A stretch of DNA of 64,000 nucleotides, taken from Udeniomyces pyricola (lineage: Eukaryota; Basidiomycota; Tremellomycetes; Cystofilobasidiales; Mrakiaceae). The notes beneath the pieces were generated by a model that did no database searches, was not told where the DNA came from, and saw only the letters and a program-made list of their open reading frames with translations. The stretch's first letter is position 1, and the number at the start of each line of letters is the position of its first letter. Of this stretch, positions 25,150-36,813 are shown one piece after another. The stretch covers positions 1,140,108 through 1,204,107 of the forward strand of contig BCIK01000002.1 of the NCBI GenBank assembly GCA_039545295.1, in the 5' to 3' direction. The translations under genes were made by a program, and so were the position numbers.

Positions 25150-27832
25150 CTACTTCAACAGCCGCTTTTCCTCCCGCGTCCGTCGGTCCAACCGCCAAAA
25201 GAGGCATGTGAACCCGATGCAACCGATAGCAAACCCAGATGCGGCTTTGTAGCCGACGTTGTAGTGGGGCGCTTGCTTGGCAGGGTAAATGAAGACTGAG
25301 CAGACAAAAGACGGGGGGGGGAAGAGGGAAAAACAGAGGAAAATCAGTTGCCGTAGAAAGAAGCTAAGCCGACGCATCTGACATAAAAATCATCGATCGG
25401 CGTGGATGTTGGGGGAAAAAGGGGAGCGACTGACTGTTGGCGAACGCGTCAATGACAAAAGTGAGGGTAGTAGCGCTTCCAATGATGAGGGCTCTTTCTT
25501 CTGGCGTCGGACAGAGTTCGGCCATCCAACTCTGCATGGGAAGAGAAAATAGTAATGATAACAAAAACAAGCACAGAATTTAGTGTTGGCAAAAATTGGA
25601 CAATGACNACCGAGGCTGAAGGCAGGAAAGAAGCGTTATGACGAACNATCAAGATGGGGCCGGCAGCGTTGGACAGCCAGAGAAGGAAGTACGCCGCCAT
25701 CTTGAGACCAAATGAAGACGGCCATGCTGATAGGATAAGGGTACCAATGAGCAAGATTGCCTGTTGTTGACAAAGAACCAAACACGTCCCGAGAAAGCCG
25801 AAATCAGTCATCGAACATNAANAAACCTCACATCGAAGGACTGAATATGAGTTNAACACNAGTGCAGTTAAAGCTCACCTCNTGGAAAATGATCAACTCC
25901 GCTCTCCATCCCGTCCGGCCACTGAGCCAACCAAAACCAAGCATGACTACAATTTGAAGTACGTAACCTCCGATAGGGATTGTGTTGAGCGCCTCGACAG
26001 TGAAGCGTTTGGTGCCGTCAGCGTTTTTGGCCGCTTTAAGGAAGAGGATAATCCAACTGTTGCTGTTCTGGGACCAAGACCAGGTCCTGTTTGAAAAAAA
26101 AAATGGAGGATGGAAAGAGGCGACAAGACGTGAGTAATTTGGAAAGGAGATATTAGCTGATCTTTTTATATGTCGGAAAATCGTGTGACAGCGTACTTAC
26201 GCGTACGCAAGGCAGAACACATAAATGACCCAGCTACTGAAAATTTTCCTAAGGATCGGAATCGAAAGTTTCTGGATTCACAGACAATCACGACAATCCG
26301 ACGAGGTGTCAGTATGCGACGAGGCAGCTCATTGGACCACGGCATGAATGCCAGATATCGTTGCATGAGTTTGCGATGGACTGACAGTAGGCGGCAGCTT
26401 CTTGACTCGGGCCACACGATCCTTCGCGACTCTCTTCTCTGCATCGTTCAGCCAAGACACGTGAGAGTTGGCAGGGTCATCGGGAATCTGAAGTAGTCAA
26501 CGATGCACAAGACGTAAGCCAGAATGAATTGGACCAGAATGTGAGAAGATGAAGATGGATCACGCACAAAGAGAAAACCGAATACTGCAACAACGACCGT
26601 CATCAAGGCATTGAAGACAAAGAGCCATTTCCAGCCGGGAAGACCTATGTTGGTGCGTGTTCGGGATCAAAAGNGGGATTCATCGTCAANTTCAATGTCA
26701 ATCCTATCGCAAAAACTTCAGCTATGATGAATAAGCGGAGTCCAGCAGGCGAACACCACTGACCTGCAACGCCGTCCATATTCTTGTGAAGCGCAGCTTG
26801 CATGAAACCCTGGATGCAAAGAAAGGGAGATACTGTGAGCGACAATGAGAGTGTCNTCTGATGCGGGCTGATGAGGCAGAACGTACGACAAAAATNTTCG
26901 CCGCAGCTATCAAGTCAACGAAAGCAAGAGATTCAGTCGCCGAACGCTTTCATGAGCCTGTTCAGTACGGACCCAAGACTGNATAAGTGTGACTCACGGT
27001 AGCTCGTTCCAAAGATGACGATTCNGGTCGCAATCTCCGACGGAGTGTACCAAGCACAGATGATGCTGATGATACCAGGGTACGAACTGGCTTCAAACAC
27101 GCCGATGAAGAAGCGAAGCGCATACATTCCTTTCACATTCGAACAGACGGCCATAAGTCCAGTACAGATTCCCCAAGCGATCTGGCGAAGATAATCGAGA
27201 GGTCACGTTATGAGGAGCTCTTCAATCTTGCCCAAGTCGATGAATGATGACACACCTCCAGCGCTGGAAGCCAGTAACTAGGCCGAATCCTGGTGAGGAT
27301 GATTTGAGAGGGAATGAGGAACAGTGCATAGCCCACGCGATAGGTCGTGTCGAGGTAGTTGAGTTCGTTGCCGTAAAGTCCGAGAGCCTCCTTCATGCCC
27401 GACGCATAGCTGGTCTTGTAGTTGCTGGAATCNATTTGTTTGCTATTGGGANCCGAAAGGGGTCGTAAGCATGGTGAGNTGTNGGCAGACTGGGNAGTNG
27501 TTTCATGTCGCCTGAGGCCACGCCGAAGCAAAGGGNTTNGAGACTCACATCAGATAGGCGAGCCAGCACCAACTCAACAGCAAGATGTCCAGCTTCAGNA
27601 GAAATCGCCGTTCGGCGCGCTTGGACATGATAGATGCATCATCTTCTCCTTGTATGTCGCTCCCTGTTTGGAAGTCCCCTTTTTCTTTCTCGTCGTTNTC
27701 TTCCGAGTAAGGTGACGTAGCGGAGGCGTCGAAGAGATCGGTCGGAGAGGCTGTCGATATCTGAGTATGCGGAAGCGGGGCAGTCGAGACGTCGTTCGAG
27801 ACTGAGCTCGTAGAGCGAGAGAAAAGGCGCAT
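25150..27832 (-). CDS. MFS transporter, anion:cation symporter (Dal5/allantoate permease) family
   Basis: A plasma-membrane permease of the family that moves allantoate, nicotinate, pantothenate and related organic anions with protons; the substrate cannot be told. The start is the ATG at 27832. Exon 1 (27832-27549) encodes a charged cytosolic N-terminus and the family-typical LDILLLSWCWLAYL first span. Later exons give NYLDTTYRVGYALFLIPSQI, ALRFFIGVFEASSYPGII followed by CAWYTPSEIA (the conserved loop after TM4), PGWKWLFVFNALMT, IPDDPANSHVSWLNDAEKR in the central loop, NTIPIGGYVLQ, GRTGWRAELIIFQ, SWMAELCPTPEERALIIGSA, and a C-terminal YNVGYKAASGFAIG followed by a basic tail ending KRLLK. About nine or ten exons are needed. 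Around 25 single N calls fall inside this gene, so several codons are unreadable. No clear disabling change is seen. Confidence 0.88.
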
Positions 27833-28940
27833 TTCTAGTGTTTGTANGCCGAAGTCGAAAAGGTGTATTGCTCGGGATATTGTGTGAGTTTTGTAGGGAG
27901 GATAGTGGACGTCGGCGGTGCAGAGAGGATGGAGAGAAAACTTGAAATCNTAAGAGGGGGGAGGTGGGGAAGGGTGTTGGCAAAAGGATACGAGCGTTGA
28001 TTGGCTAGGCCCACCGACATGCTGCCAAGTCCCAGCAGTCATGGCACCAGATGAGGCATATATATCAATGTATGTACTGGCAGGATATCCAGGTCCATCA
28101 ATGACTGCTCTACGGATGGTCTAGAAAGCCGGGTCAGAGAACACATGTAAGAATGTTGATCGCCACGAAGTAGGGGTTGCACCTTGACCATTTGGATACA
28201 GTCAGCTACCGTACCAGGCGAGGCATTTACGCCGCAAAGAGAGAAGCCATCAGGAGAGCGAAGCGAGTAGGCTGGACGCATGGGGACAGGAGGTGTATGC
28301 TGGTTCTGTCGAGCGATGGGTCATGGTGGTCAGGCAGAAGGAACTTGGGAGGAGGAGCTAGGGCGGACTTCGCCGACAAGACGCACTAAGGTAGGATCAT
28401 CAAGTTGGGCAGGAGCGGACAGAGGGGTGAGGCTTTTTTTTTCTCGCCTCATAGACTAGTTACAGGGTTCATTTAACTTGGAGTATAATTTCACTGTACT
28501 ACACTAATTTCTTACGTGTTTTTGGAGCTTCAAGTTGACTGAGACGTGAAGAAGGGCGTGCTGTATACGAATACCTCAGCAAGCCGGATCTGTTTGAGTC
28601 ATTATATTATGCGTGGGCAAGCATGGGCGCATGGGCAACAAAGGGTGGATCGTGGTACAGGGCTGTGCAAGATGAGCGGACACGATCGAGGCGTTTTCTT
28701 GAAAGCGTCGTTCTCCGCAGCTCTAGCTCTGATCGTGGCTATCGACATGAATCATTGACAAAGTGACGACCGGTTATACTCTTGTGCATCGTTGTTCGAG
28801 TCAGTCGCGATGTCACACCGTACTCAGACTTTGATTATGAAAATCGTCCAACTTCGGGCTTGGAGTGTAATTGAAGAAAAGCTGGGCTTCTACAGATATC
28901 TACCATGATATATGTATCTATACTCTTGTCTACCTAATAC
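27833..28940. other. Intergenic region
   Basis: No gene is supported. Short open frames near 28039-28389 and 28546-28758 show no family similarity or splice partners. A short T run lies near 28434-28442. Confidence 0.5.
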
Positions 28941-31131
28941 TCAAGGTCTAGCTCGAACCTCATCTCCACCTCGCCACTCGTACGGTCTGTGTACCTTCCT
29001 GAACCGCTCCTGCTCGCTCTTCCAAGCCTGCTCAAAATCCTTTTCTTGCTTGAGGTAATGGTATCCAATGACTAGTGCGGAAGCACGCCGCGAGTAAGCG
29101 CAGAGTCGAACATACCGGAAGAAGATGGAGACGAGTGCGAAATTAAGGAGAAGACGACAAGGCCAAGGGCAAGTCGAGGGCAGACGTCAATCTTAGCACA
29201 TGTGAGAGGTCAAGGCTGAAAAGTACAAGTCCAGACCACTTGCGAAAAGTTCTTACCTCGTGTGCCCATAAGATGGCTCCACCAGTCCCACCAATCGCCC
29301 AGTCGAAGTCCGAAATCGACTCTCTTCACAACTCCTTCTCCCTTCCAGACCCTAGACTTTTCTTGGATGATTGCAGCATGAGGATGACCAATCGAGCCCG
29401 ACGATGAGAATTTGCGCTGCTCAAACGCTTGTTGGGCCGCATGGTCCACGGACTTCATCCACGAGCCTGTCCGGGCGTCTTCCGGCCCGTGTGTTGCAGA
29501 TGGGCTCAATGAGGCGTTGGCAAGCAAAGATATCTGAAGATGCAAAGGCACAGTGTGCGTCACATGTGAGAGATGAACACGTCAGCGGGTTTCATGAAGG
29601 CGCTAGCTTTAAGGTCCTTCTAGCCCAGAAGAAGGGGAAGGGGGGGAGGGGGGGAGGTTATAGAAGGAATGCAAACAACAGCGTACCAATGGCCAACTCA
29701 TTCCGTAGGCCATGCCCTGGAAGTAAGGCTAAGTCAAACGATACCGGTTGTACAGAGGTTAGCCATCTCGTATTCTGTCAGATGTCGGGTAAGATGATAG
29801 TGACTGCGCGGATCTTGACCCACCTGGTAGCCATCGTTGATCCAAGCTGATCCAAGAAGCGTAGATTGATCAGGAACTATAAGTCAGCCTACCGAATTGA
29901 TGTCATCTCGAACTCGGAGCCGATGTTTGGAGGGGAAGAAGATGGAGATTGTAGAAGAGGATGGACAGAATTGGCACTGACCTCCCATGCTGGTACCAAA
30001 ATAGATTCCTTCAGCACAATCGAGCTTTTGGAGTTCGTCGAGCAAGTTTGGAAGGTGGAGGAGGGTCTGGGACGAGAGCACAGGAATAACGAGTTTGCAA
30101 GGAAGCGAGTCGTAAGCGGTCATTCCCAGAGTTCAGAGCATTATCGGACTTTGGTTTCCTACAAGCATCACACTCACATCTTGGTCTGTTTTGAGAACAA
30201 ATTGCGGTTGAGGTTCGCCAAAACTCGCTCGCTGAACTATGTGCTGAAGGAACGCATACGTTTTGCTAAAGAGAAAGGTAATACAAACAAAATGGGCTGC
30301 CATGATCAGCAGCCTAATTCAACGGCCGAACGAGTGTCGTGAACCTCGACCTCAACTCAACCTCGCTTTGGACGGTGGGGGGTGCCAAGTGACTCACCCA
30401 TCGTCCATGTTCTCTTCCATGTCGAGAAGGATCAAGTCATGATGGAGATCTTGCTCAGCCGCCAGTAGCGCCTCCTGCTCCTGCTTCCCCTGCCATTCGC
30501 CGGCTTTGAGTGCACCGAGGACAAACTTGAAGTCGACAAGGTCACGATCCTGTTGCCGAAGGCCGACGGACCTGAGCTCGCGAAGGAATGATCGTGTCGA
30601 CGCTTCGCGCGCGGTTGAAAACGTTGCGAGAAGAAGGAAAGGGTTAACGATGGCTGACTGCCTGCGAGGTGACGCGATGGGGCCATGAAGGGGCGGGCAA
30701 GTGAAGACGGAAAGAGGTGGAGCTGCAAGAATCTCGGGGTAGTCGTCGAGGTAAAACTGTGGAGGATTGATAGGAGGCCGAAGGAAGGGTGGAAGGTAGA
30801 GCTGCTTGAGGTTGAGGAGAGAGTTGCCGACGATGGGCCGGTCGCGCGAGCAGACCCACGCCCAGGCGGCCAAGCAGACGGAGGTGACGAGCACGGTAAG
30901 GAGAAGAAGGACGACTTTGAGGATGCGCCGAATAGTCCATCGTACGGAGCGCTGGGAATATGAGCACGGGGGTGGCCAGGGTAAGGAGTTGTAGACTAGG
31001 CGGAGGACAGATTGCCAGAGGGACGTGCGTATGGGACTGGTCGAAGGGAGCTGCTGGCGGTAAGGCCGAGAAGGGGGAGACGAGCGCGACCGTGTGGTCG
31101 GACACGTCCGAGGCGACGCGGAGACATCCAT
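28941..31131 (-). CDS. GT31-type glycosyltransferase (galactosyltransferase family), type II membrane
   Basis: A predicted Golgi enzyme that transfers a hexose, in the family usually galactose or N-acetylglucosamine, in beta-1,3 linkage. The ATG at 31131 opens exon 1 (31131-30398). It carries a Ser/Pro/Arg cytosolic head, one membrane span near residues 75-95 (VLLLLTVLVTSVCLAAWAWV), then the catalytic start with FKFVLGALK and LILLDMEENMDDG. Exon 2 (30265-30178) reads KTYAFLQHIVQ and FVLKTDQD, the DxD metal-binding motif in the form DQD. Following exons carry LLHLPNLLDELQKLD, LLGSAWINDGYQ, GMAYGMSWPL and GPEDARTGSWM, matching the conserved acidic block late in the family. The last exon reads VIGYHYLKQEKDFEQ and ends at 28941. 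Phases agree at the junctions that were checked. It is divergent from the APH-like gene. The acceptor substrate is unknown. Confidence 0.85.
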
Positions 31132-32079
31132 CTTGATAATTGCCAGGCTGATTCGAGTACGTTGGTTGTACTTTCAACACCTGCGCTTCACCTTGTACAG
31201 GGGTTTAGCGAAACGAAGCAAGACGTGACTGTCTGTGGTCTCATGCGAACCCGGGGGGCGCGCAGCTTGGGGGTCATCCGAGTAAAGTCATATGCAAAGA
31301 AAGGTCATCGGAGTAAATTACCGTTGAGGGTAAGGTTCATTGACAATTAATTCACTTACTATGTGGGTAACATGCAGTGTAAGCGCAGTAGGCTGTAGTA
31401 CGTCCGTCATTCGATCTATCACTCGCAGCTCACGCGCTCACGCCCCTGCTGCGGCCTGCAAGCTCCAAACTCCAGTACGCACTCCAGTACATTCGATCAG
31501 TACGTCCAGCCTCGATCCTTTTGACCAAGCAGAACGTACAGACACTTGGCGAAACACGTCCACTCGATAGATGGGGTGCATGTTGTGCGTACGCAGAAAG
31601 GATCATCGCAAATGTGTATACAGCATACTACCAACGTAGACACACTTTAGTACTTGTGTACTATCACCGCCTCGTAATATACATCACGGTATAATAAGTG
31701 GCTCAAGGCAGGACTGCAGGCACAACCAAGCCGGCTTCATTCGGCCGGAGATGGATGACTCGGACTTGACCTGGATGACGGTAGGAGAATTCAAAAGGAT
31801 GATGAACCTGGATAAACCTGGATGAACAACATGCAATTCTATCAGAAATAGTGGCTGTCATAAATAGATAATGCATGATGATTTCGTCCGGCAATCGGCA
31901 TATCTGGGTAACCGACTCCCTCTTCCCTCCTGCACGTTCGTCTCCTTCTTTTATGCTTTGTGCTTTTCATCTTCATCATCATCTCTGTATACCCGCTACC
32001 CATCACTTGCGTTCTATCAGTGCCCAGCCCTTCTTACCGCGTCTGCCAAATCTCCTCAACAATTGTCTCACCTCATAAC
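31132..32079. other. Divergent promoter region of the GT31 and APH-like genes
   Basis: A 0.95 kb stretch with no supported gene. It holds the second copy of the dispersed repeat (31266-31327), then AT-rich sequence near 31600-31700. From about 31915 it becomes a CT-rich leader running into the ATG at 32080. Confidence 0.6.
31266..31327 (+). repeat. Dispersed repeat, copy 2 (two units)
   Basis: The block GCTTGGGGG + TCATCCGAGTAAA, then GCAAAGAAAGG + TCATCGGAGTAAATTACCGTT, repeats the order of words seen at 20639-20701 in the same orientation. It lies 135-195 bp upstream of the GT31 start codon. The similarity extends over about 60 bp with small indels. Confidence 0.7.
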
Positions 32080-33995
32080 ATGCCAGGTCAAGCCTCGACT
32101 ACCGTTCGATTCGCCATCCCGCTCGACACCTTGACGACTTACCTCTCGGCGACGGTTCCCTCCCACATCTTCACCGCGCCCATCAGCAAGATTGCTCAAT
32201 TCGCTTCTGGTCAATCCAACCCGACTTATCTCATCCACGACACCCTTGACCGTGCTCTCGTTCTCCGCCGGAAGCCACCCGGTCCATTGCTCTCTCCCAC
32301 CGCCCACGCCATCGAACGTGAGTTTCATATCCTTCAGGCGCTCCAGCGGTACAATGATCAACTCGAGGGCGACGACCGACGAATCAAGACTGTCCCAATT
32401 CCCAGGGTGTGGGCTCTTTGCGAGGACGATAATGTTATTGGCTCCAAGTTCTACGTCATGGAGATGGTCAAGGGCCGGATCTTTGAGGACGTCCGACTCC
32501 AAGAACTCCCGACCAAGGCCGAGCGGAGAGAATGGTAAGTGTCTGAAGCAACTTTCACGCCGCGACAGACTGTCTATGAGACATACAGCTGGTAATTTGA
32601 CTGCTGATAGTTGATGTACTGTTCTACCTTGTCCAGCTGGTTCTCGGCCATCCAGACGCTGACCAACTTATCATCGATTCCTCCGTCAATGATCCTCCCT
32701 CACCTGCCGCCCTCATTTCTTCCTAAGCCGAAGCCCAAGACGACACCGCCTACTCTTCCCAAGCTTTACTTCACCCGGCAAGCCTCCTCGTTGCTTGCCA
32801 TCTCGAACGTACAAGCCGCTGTTGAGGGCGTCGAGCCGATCCTTCTAGATCCGGCTGAGCAGAACGAGATGGAAACCTTCCTCCGACAGGGCGCCGTCAA
32901 ATGCGATCGTTGGAGCAAGTCCTCATTCGAAGGGGGTGTTGGAGAAAGCGGGGTCGTTCATGGAGGTTAGTCTTCATCGCATCGATGAGGTCGGCCGATA
33001 GGCGGCGATGAACACTGATGGTTCTGACGCGATTCTCAAAGACTTCAAGCTTGACAACCTCATCTATCATCCGACTGAAAACCGGGTCATCGCCATTCTT
33101 GATTGGGAGATGTGCACTCTAGGTGAGTTAAACTTACTGTACTGGGTCATATATTGCCACGTCTGGTTATACGCTGACAAAATGCCCATGCCAACATTCC
33201 CTTGATCTGATGCATCACGCCAGGCTCGCCTCTGGCCGACCTGTCAAACTTGCTGCTCCCATACTCCCTCACCCCTTCTCTTCTTCCCACTGAATGTGAG
33301 TGTCCTGTATCTAACTCTATCAAACACTAATTCTTTTGTGCTCATGCTCTATCCTCATCCATATCAATTCAAGCTCGGCGGGGTCTGCTGATCCCGCTCA
33401 ATGACGAGGCTGTCACGCAAACCTTTGGCATTCCTTCTAAGCAAGAACTGTTGGAAGCTTGGTCCTCAGGCATGTCCCTCGGGACTGATGGGTGTAAGGG
33501 ACGACACATGCTGCAGTCGAGTGGTGTTTTGGGATGGGTCGAGATTTGGAGTCTTTGGAAGGTCAGTTTTGACTTTCAGGTTCCCTTGCTTTGCGGCGCC
33601 TGACAGTGGCCATGGGTCCACGACAATGATATTGATCAATGTTTGCGCTTGATGTCTGTGTCGACTCTTGTGCTTGGTGACTGTGCAGCTTGGAATCATA
33701 TCTCAAGGTACACACACCTAGACTTATTCCCTTCGACACTGCCTGTCTTGTCGAATACGTCCAAAGCCGACTTCTCTCTTCCCTCAGCAGCTGAATTGTG
33801 CTTACTTCTACAAAAAAAAATTTGATTGCAGGTATCGCGGCCAGAGTCCAGCGAGGCCAAGCTTCGTCGGCAGCTGCGACGACGATGGGGGCCCGTTCGA
33901 CCTTTGGCTTCCTCGGTTCGCTTTCGCTACAGATGAAGCGAGCACTCCCTGTCCAGCAGGTGGAAAGCGATTCCACTCCTCGAGCAAAGCTGTGA
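32080..33995 (+). CDS. APH-fold kinase-like protein, similar to the N-terminal domain of ACAD11
   Basis: An aminoglycoside-phosphotransferase-family fold. In animals the same domain is fused to an acyl-CoA dehydrogenase (ACAD10/11) and acts on hydroxylated acyl chains; here it stands alone, as in many fungi. Exons: 32080-32534, 32637-about 32966, 33042-33122, 33224-33295, about 33375-33560, a short exon near 33690-33709 (LGIISQ) and a last exon to the stop at 33993-33995. Motifs in order: [12 protein letters not shown] (glycine-rich loop), VLRRKPPG (Lys), [15 protein letters not shown] (hinge), then [12 protein letters not shown] built across a junction (catalytic HGDxxxxN) and [16 protein letters not shown] (metal-binding Asp). 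The tail [16 protein letters not shown] is typical of this subfamily. Catalytic residues are intact. The junction around 33480 is uncertain. The true substrate is unknown. Confidence 0.85.
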
Positions 33996-36813
33996 ACGGA
34001 CTTTGCCGAATGGAACGTTTGAACGATCGTGGCGCTTGCGGCACTTGTCGCAGGTCGCAGTATATGAGATGCTGGGGAAGAAGTCAGGCGATTATAGCAC
34101 AGCAACCGGACGCATCTGGATAACTGAGTGACGTGCGAGGTGAAGCGAATGATAGTCGATGATTTGCCCTCAAGCCCATGAGGAATTGGGTTAGTCAATT
34201 TGAAGTTGTTAGTTAAGCCGGACGTTAGACGTTAGGCGTTGGACGTTGGACCTTTGGGACACGGAACTTCGAGGAAGATTTGCAGGCCCAAGATGTAGGA
34301 TGCTCATTCAATTCATTCGTCAATTCATTCACCGCGGTGACAGCTGTACATTATCTGATCCAAGAATCCGATCAACCTGATACGATTTCACGGATGCTCT
34401 TCCTAATTCCATCGATTCATCTAGTCTCGGTCGGCGCGTTGAGGGTCTGATTCCGAGACTACGATTCATGATCGAATGTCGATTATCGATTATCACACGC
34501 TCGGATCGGATCACTGCAAATTAAAACCCAGCATGGCTGCATGACCTTCCGCGATCAGCACAAGCGTGCACGGTCAAGGATCGGGAGCTGTGATTTTTCG
34601 AGTCTTTCAGCTTTCATCTTGTGATCCATCTCGTGCGGTGCTTCTACCTACGTGCTCAGCGCGTCGGCTGATATCTGATACATGACAAACTATAAGCTAC
34701 GTGCGAGTTATGCTATGTATGTCATATATCAGCGTTCATGAGTATTGAGTGCTCAGCGCTCAGCGCTCAGCTACGTATTGAAGGGGGCCGAGGCGCGAGG
34801 AGAAGATGGAGTGACGGTCCAGACGTCCGGACTATAAATTGAAAGATACTAGATCACATGAGTGGTGCATGAGCGCACGAGCGAAACCAAATATCACCTT
34901 ATTTAATCCATCTATATGCATAAGCATGCATCCATCGACCACCGTCCGTCGACGCGTCGATCATCAATATGTCAAGAATCATTGACCAGAAGTGGAATCC
35001 TCGGCAGCTGGCGGCTGATGAAGGTAAACGGCGAGGACGTGAAGCTAGAAATATAACCGGTCACGTCGAGAATAAACGAGTTGCACGATGCACGGACATG
35101 CATGGAGTCGAGATCGTCGAGAGACGTCGGCAGGTATATCGCATCATGGAAGAATGGAGGACTGTGAGAATTTGAATAACTAGTGCATTTCATGTGTGAA
35201 AGCCAAACGTCAAACGTGACGCGTGGCGCGTCAATCGCGTTGAACGTCGATACGGCAAATGCCAAATATCAACCAGAGAACAGAGAGACACGTGTTTGAT
35301 CTAAGAGATGCGCTCAGACGGCCGCTCACTCCGCTGCCGGCCGCGTGCTGCTCTCTGAGCTTTGCGCTAATACGTGGCGCGTGGCATTCTCGAAAGAAGC
35401 ATACCGGAACTGAGCTCCTCTGCAAGGGACGTTACGACGCTAGACTAGCGACTCGACGCCTCCTGACTGCTCTTTGAGCTTCGAGGATGGCATTGATGAT
35501 ATGCGCTATGCTGATGGAAGCTGAATGACTGATGTATAACATGCTGAGGAATATCTCATGGGCTTGGATATAATCTGCTGCGAGCTTATCTTACCGCGCA
35601 TACTAGGGTGCCCTGCGAACCCGTTGAACGTCGAAAGACTTCCGTCCCAAGCAGTAATTTGTGATTTGTAGTCCATGCCAAGGACAGTGTGTCGACGTGA
35701 GAGCATCGTGTCAGAGGAAGATCATGAAGAAGCCATACAATATACAATATATATGGCATTATGTTTTCGCCAATCACTTGATCAGGTCTGGATGTTTTTC
35801 CCCTGTTCTCACGCACGGCGACCGGTGACTGTCGGTTCGGTCTCGTCGGCTGCAGGTGTAGTTACAGGTAAGTAAACAAACAGGGTCATGCATCGTGAGC
35901 TGGCTCATGCGTCGCTTCTGACTTGTAAGCTCGAGTGACTTGGTTTGAACGTCGGAGCGTCAAACGCCGACGGTGTATACGTAATAGATAATTAAATAAT
36001 GGTGCTGGATGCGATAGGTCGTGGAGGCTGCCGAGGAAGCAGATCGCAGATCTAGCCAGACCCCGGCACGGGTGGGTCGAGGCGGTAGATGGTGCATGAT
36101 TGGGTTGGATTGAGTTATGGAAGCTGTCAAGTTATCGATTATCAGCTGGGCGTACCAGACACGCGGTTCGTTGCCGCAGCCGAAAGGGCGAACCGGTAAT
36201 CGCACGCGCTCCAGCAGCTTGAGATCTGTGAGAACCTTAACTGCTTCTTCCCTCTGCCCCGCGCTCTCGCTATTCGCTGGTCTCTTCCGTTTTCCAACTT
36301 GTGTCGCTCAAGCCGCTGGCATTCCCTTCAGCTGCTTTCTCCAGACCTCTCCCGACTTCACCACTCCCGCCTTAAACTCATTCTGTTCACCCAGTCTGGT
36401 CCACCTTGCGAGCCCTTCCCCTTTTCCCCTCACGGTCTCTCCATTCCCCCCCCCCCCTGTCGTCTCCTCGTCGGCTTATACCTAGTAACCGCCTCGGCCT
36501 ATCGCATCTGTTCCCTTCCGCTCGACTGTTCTTGTCGCCTGCTATCCGCTCTAGCTCTTCCCTGCCAATCTCTCTTCCCCTCAACTTGCTTTGTCGTCCC
36601 TACCACACTCGTGTCCTGCAGCTCGCTACCCTAATCCCATTCCCAACTATCCCATCTGCAAGCTTCCGTCTTCCAACGCTTCCGCACAACTTGTTTCCCA
36701 CCTAAGTTCGTCATCGCTCTCGGCCGACGACGCTTCTCTTCCTCGCCGCTCTCCACCTTCCCCATCTTGCTTGCTGTTGCCTTTGCTTGCGCCCCTCCTC
36801 CTCTTTCATCCAT
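33996..36813. other. Gene-poor region and long pyrimidine-rich leader ahead of the WOPR gene
   Basis: A 2.8 kb stretch with no supported coding region. The left part holds short direct repeats such as GACGTTAGACGTTAGGCGTTGGACGTTGG (near 34222-34250) and CAGCGCTCAGCGCTCAG (near 34753-34770). CGTGGCGCGT occurs twice (35219 and 35374). From about 36230 to 36810 the + strand is strongly C/T-rich with a C run at 36447-36458, as expected of a long 5' leader of the WOPR gene. Small open frames (for example 34969-35175) have no support. Confidence 0.55.

Noticed and set aside
28039..28758. Short frames between the transporter and the GT31 gene
   Set aside because: No family similarity and no consistent splice sites.
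34969..35175. 68-aa plus-strand frame starting with ATG
   Set aside because: It looks partly protein-like, but no promoter, homologue or splice partner was recognised; too short to support.
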